From Thermodesulfobacteriota bacterium (GTDB taxonomy: Bacteria; Desulfobacterota_D; UBA1144; Nemesobacterales; UBA2774), in contig JBCCIH010000023.1 in NCBI GenBank assembly GCA_039028315.1, positions 1-16,111 on the forward strand: a stretch of 16,111 nucleotides of DNA, given 5' to 3'. The translations under genes and the position numbers were made by a program. Positions 14,792-16,111 of this stretch are shown here, one piece after another. The first letter of the stretch is position 1; each line of letters opens with the position of its first letter. The notes beneath the pieces are model-generated. The model was not told the origin of the DNA and did not search any database. It saw only the letters and a list, made by a program, of their open reading frames with translations.

Positions 14792-14818
14792 TAGACTTTT
14801 AATATTACTGGGTATAAT
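14792..14818 (+). promoter_or_regulatory. Candidate sigma-70 promoter for glgB
   Basis: A perfect TATAAT (14813-14818) with TAGACT (14792-14797; 15-base spacer, a bit short) precedes the glgB start by about 43 bases. The -10 is convincing; the -35 is partial. Confidence 0.4.
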
Positions 14819-14860
14819 AGGTTGCACAACATCATAGAATAAAATTTTTCTTAATATCCG

Positions 14861-16111
14861 ATGAAAAAGCTTGCAAATGTCATGAATCATTCAAATTTCA
14901 TAACTGAATACGACATCTATTTATTTAAACAGGGTAATAATTTAAACCTATATAACAAGCTAGGCGCACACATTGTAGAGCTTGAAGGTGTTCAGGGTAC
15001 TCATTTTGCACTTTGGGCACCCAATGCAGAATATGTATCGGTTATTGGAGATTTCAATGGCTGGAATGAAGAGTCACATCCACTAAACGTAAGGTGGGAT
15101 GAGTCGGGTGTTTGGGAGGGATTTGTCCCAAATATAGGCGATGGAACAGTTTATAAATACAACATCGTTTCAAAAGAAAATAACTATAAAGTCTATAAGG
15201 GCGACCCTTATGCTTTTTATTGGGAGACCCCGCCAAAAACAGCTTCAGTTGTAAAGGATCTTAGTTACAATTGGGAAGATAAGAATTGGATTGATACCAG
15301 AGCAAAACGAAATTCGCTAAATTCTCCATTTTCAATTTATGAAGTACACATCGGATCTTGGAGAAGAGTGCCTGAGCAAGGAAACAGACCACTTACCTAC
15401 AGAGAGCTTGCAGTTGAGCTTTCAGAGTATCTAAATGAAACAGGTTTTACGCATGTTGAATTTCTTCCTGTAATGGAACACCCATTTTATGGATCGTGGG
15501 GATATCAAACCACCGGGTACTTTGCTCCCACCAGCAGGTACGGCACTCCTCAGGACTTTATGTATTTGGTCGATTATCTGCACCAAAACGATATAGGAGT
15601 TATTCTTGACTGGGTCCCTTCTCATTTCCCGGGTGATGAGCACGGTCTTTATAATTTTGACGGCACTCATTTATACGAGCACGCTGACCCCCAAAAAGGA
15701 TACCATCCTGATTGGGACAGCTACATATTCAATTATGGAAGAAATGAAGTTAAATCTTTTCTGATCAGTAGCGCTCAGTTTTGGTTTGATAAATATCATA
15801 TAGATGGCATCAGGGTAGATGCAGTTGCTTCTATGCTCTATTTAGACTATAGCAGAAAAGATGGAGAGTGGATTCCTAATGAACATGGAGGAAACGAGAA
15901 TTTAGAGGCGATCAATCTGATAAAGGAGCTTAATCAATCTATCTATATCTCTTATCCAGGAATCCAGACCATTGCAGAGGAGTCTACGGCATGGCCTATG
16001 GTTTCCAGACCGACAGACGCGGGTGGTCTAGGGTTTGGTATGAAGTGGAACATGGGCTGGATGAATGATACTTTAGAATATTTCAGCAAAGACCCGATTC
16101 ATAGAAAATAT
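14861..16111 (+). CDS. glgB: 1,4-alpha-glucan branching enzyme GlgB (N-terminal part, cut by window edge)
   Basis: GlgB cuts an alpha-1,4 chain and rejoins it as an alpha-1,6 branch in glycogen. The first 417 codons are in the window. It has one carbohydrate-binding CBM48 domain (about 30-130: HFALWAPNAEYVSVIGDFNGWN), lacking the extra N1 domain of long GlgB forms, followed by the GH13 barrel with YEVHIGSW, LPVMEHPFYGSWGYQTTGYFAPTSRYGTP and DWVPSHFP. The nucleophile is in GIRVDAVASML (Asp320) and the acid/base in AEEST (Glu373). The third catalytic Asp lies beyond the edge. The ATG at 14861 is the first possible in frame, since a stop codon lies two codons upstream; MNHSN at 14882 is an alternative start. 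Neither has a good Shine-Dalgarno. It is divergent from glgP. Confidence 0.96.
   Translation, partial: MKKLANVMNHSNFITEYDIYLFKQGNNLNLYNKLGAHIVELEGVQGTHFALWAPNAEYVSVIGDFNGWNEESHPLNVRWDESGVWEGFVPNIGDGTVYKYNIVSKENNYKVYKGDPYAFYWETPPKTASVVKDLSYNWEDKNWIDTRAKRNSLNSPFSIYEVHIGSWRRVPEQGNRPLTYRELAVELSEYLNETGFTHVEFLPVMEHPFYGSWGYQTTGYFAPTSRYGTPQDFMYLVDYLHQNDIGVILDWVPSHFPGDEHGLYNFDGTHLYEHADPQKGYHPDWDSYIFNYGRNEVKSFLISSAQFWFDKYHIDGIRVDAVASMLYLDYSRKDGEWIPNEHGGNENLEAINLIKELNQSIYISYPGIQTIAEESTAWPMVSRPTDAGGLGFGMKWNMGWMNDTLEYFSKDPIHRKY

Noticed and set aside
15431..15670. 79-residue minus-strand reading frame
   Set aside because: It is antisense to the GH13 barrel of glgB and has no independent support.
1..16111. 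CRISPR array, insertion sequence, tRNA or rRNA gene
   Set aside because: On reading both strands I saw no regularly spaced repeats, transposase motifs, cloverleaf-type tRNA sequences or conserved rRNA segments.

Overview
The window looks like a piece of chromosome from a Gram-negative-type bacterium with a moderately AT-rich genome (judged by eye). Almost every gene has clear relatives in general bacterial metabolism. The quinone gene trio, quinone-linked dihydroorotate dehydrogenase, full-length MgtE, and a candidate sigma-54 promoter fit a proteobacterial/deltaproteobacterial-like or related uncultured lineage, but no rRNA or other marker fixes this. I see no mobile element, CRISPR array, tRNA, rRNA or prophage gene. 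It reads as an ordinary chromosomal stretch with a few poorly characterised genes and regulatory elements.

Layout. Positions 1-2196 (minus strand) hold a ubiA-ubiX-ubiD run for quinone biosynthesis; ubiD is cut by the left edge. From 2293 (plus strand) come mgtE (Mg2+ transporter/channel), a two-helix membrane protein of unknown function, recO (recombination repair) and argJ (arginine biosynthesis), the last three almost touching. argJ meets pyrD tail to tail with one base between stops. pyrD (minus) overlaps the end of ychF (minus). Next is a minus-strand GT-A glycosyltransferase resembling glucosyl-3-phosphoglycerate/mannosylglycerate synthases. Its start is reset here to 9681, and a sigma-54-type promoter lies upstream. 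Divergent from it at 9971 is a secreted six-cysteine protein followed by a near-perfect terminator. A GNAT acetyltransferase and a CmoA-like methyltransferase overlap as a pair (10844-12042), followed by a 29-residue membrane microprotein with a strong ribosome binding site. The right end carries divergent glycogen genes: glgP (minus) and glgB (plus, cut by the right edge), sharing a 192-base AT-rich control region with nested inverted repeats.

How they may work together. UbiA, UbiX and UbiD act in sequence on a prenylated aromatic quinone precursor, with UbiX supplying UbiD's prenyl-FMN cofactor; PyrD then uses the quinone as electron acceptor. GlgB and GlgP build branches in, and mobilise, glycogen; the GpgS/MGS-like enzyme may divert sugar into a glyceryl-type compatible solute. 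The last link is inference. I do not see a new multi-gene defence or biosynthetic system. The best leads are the sigma-54-type promoter before the glycosyltransferase, the 29-residue microprotein, and the secreted protein with a duplicated Cys-Trp-Met-Cys motif.
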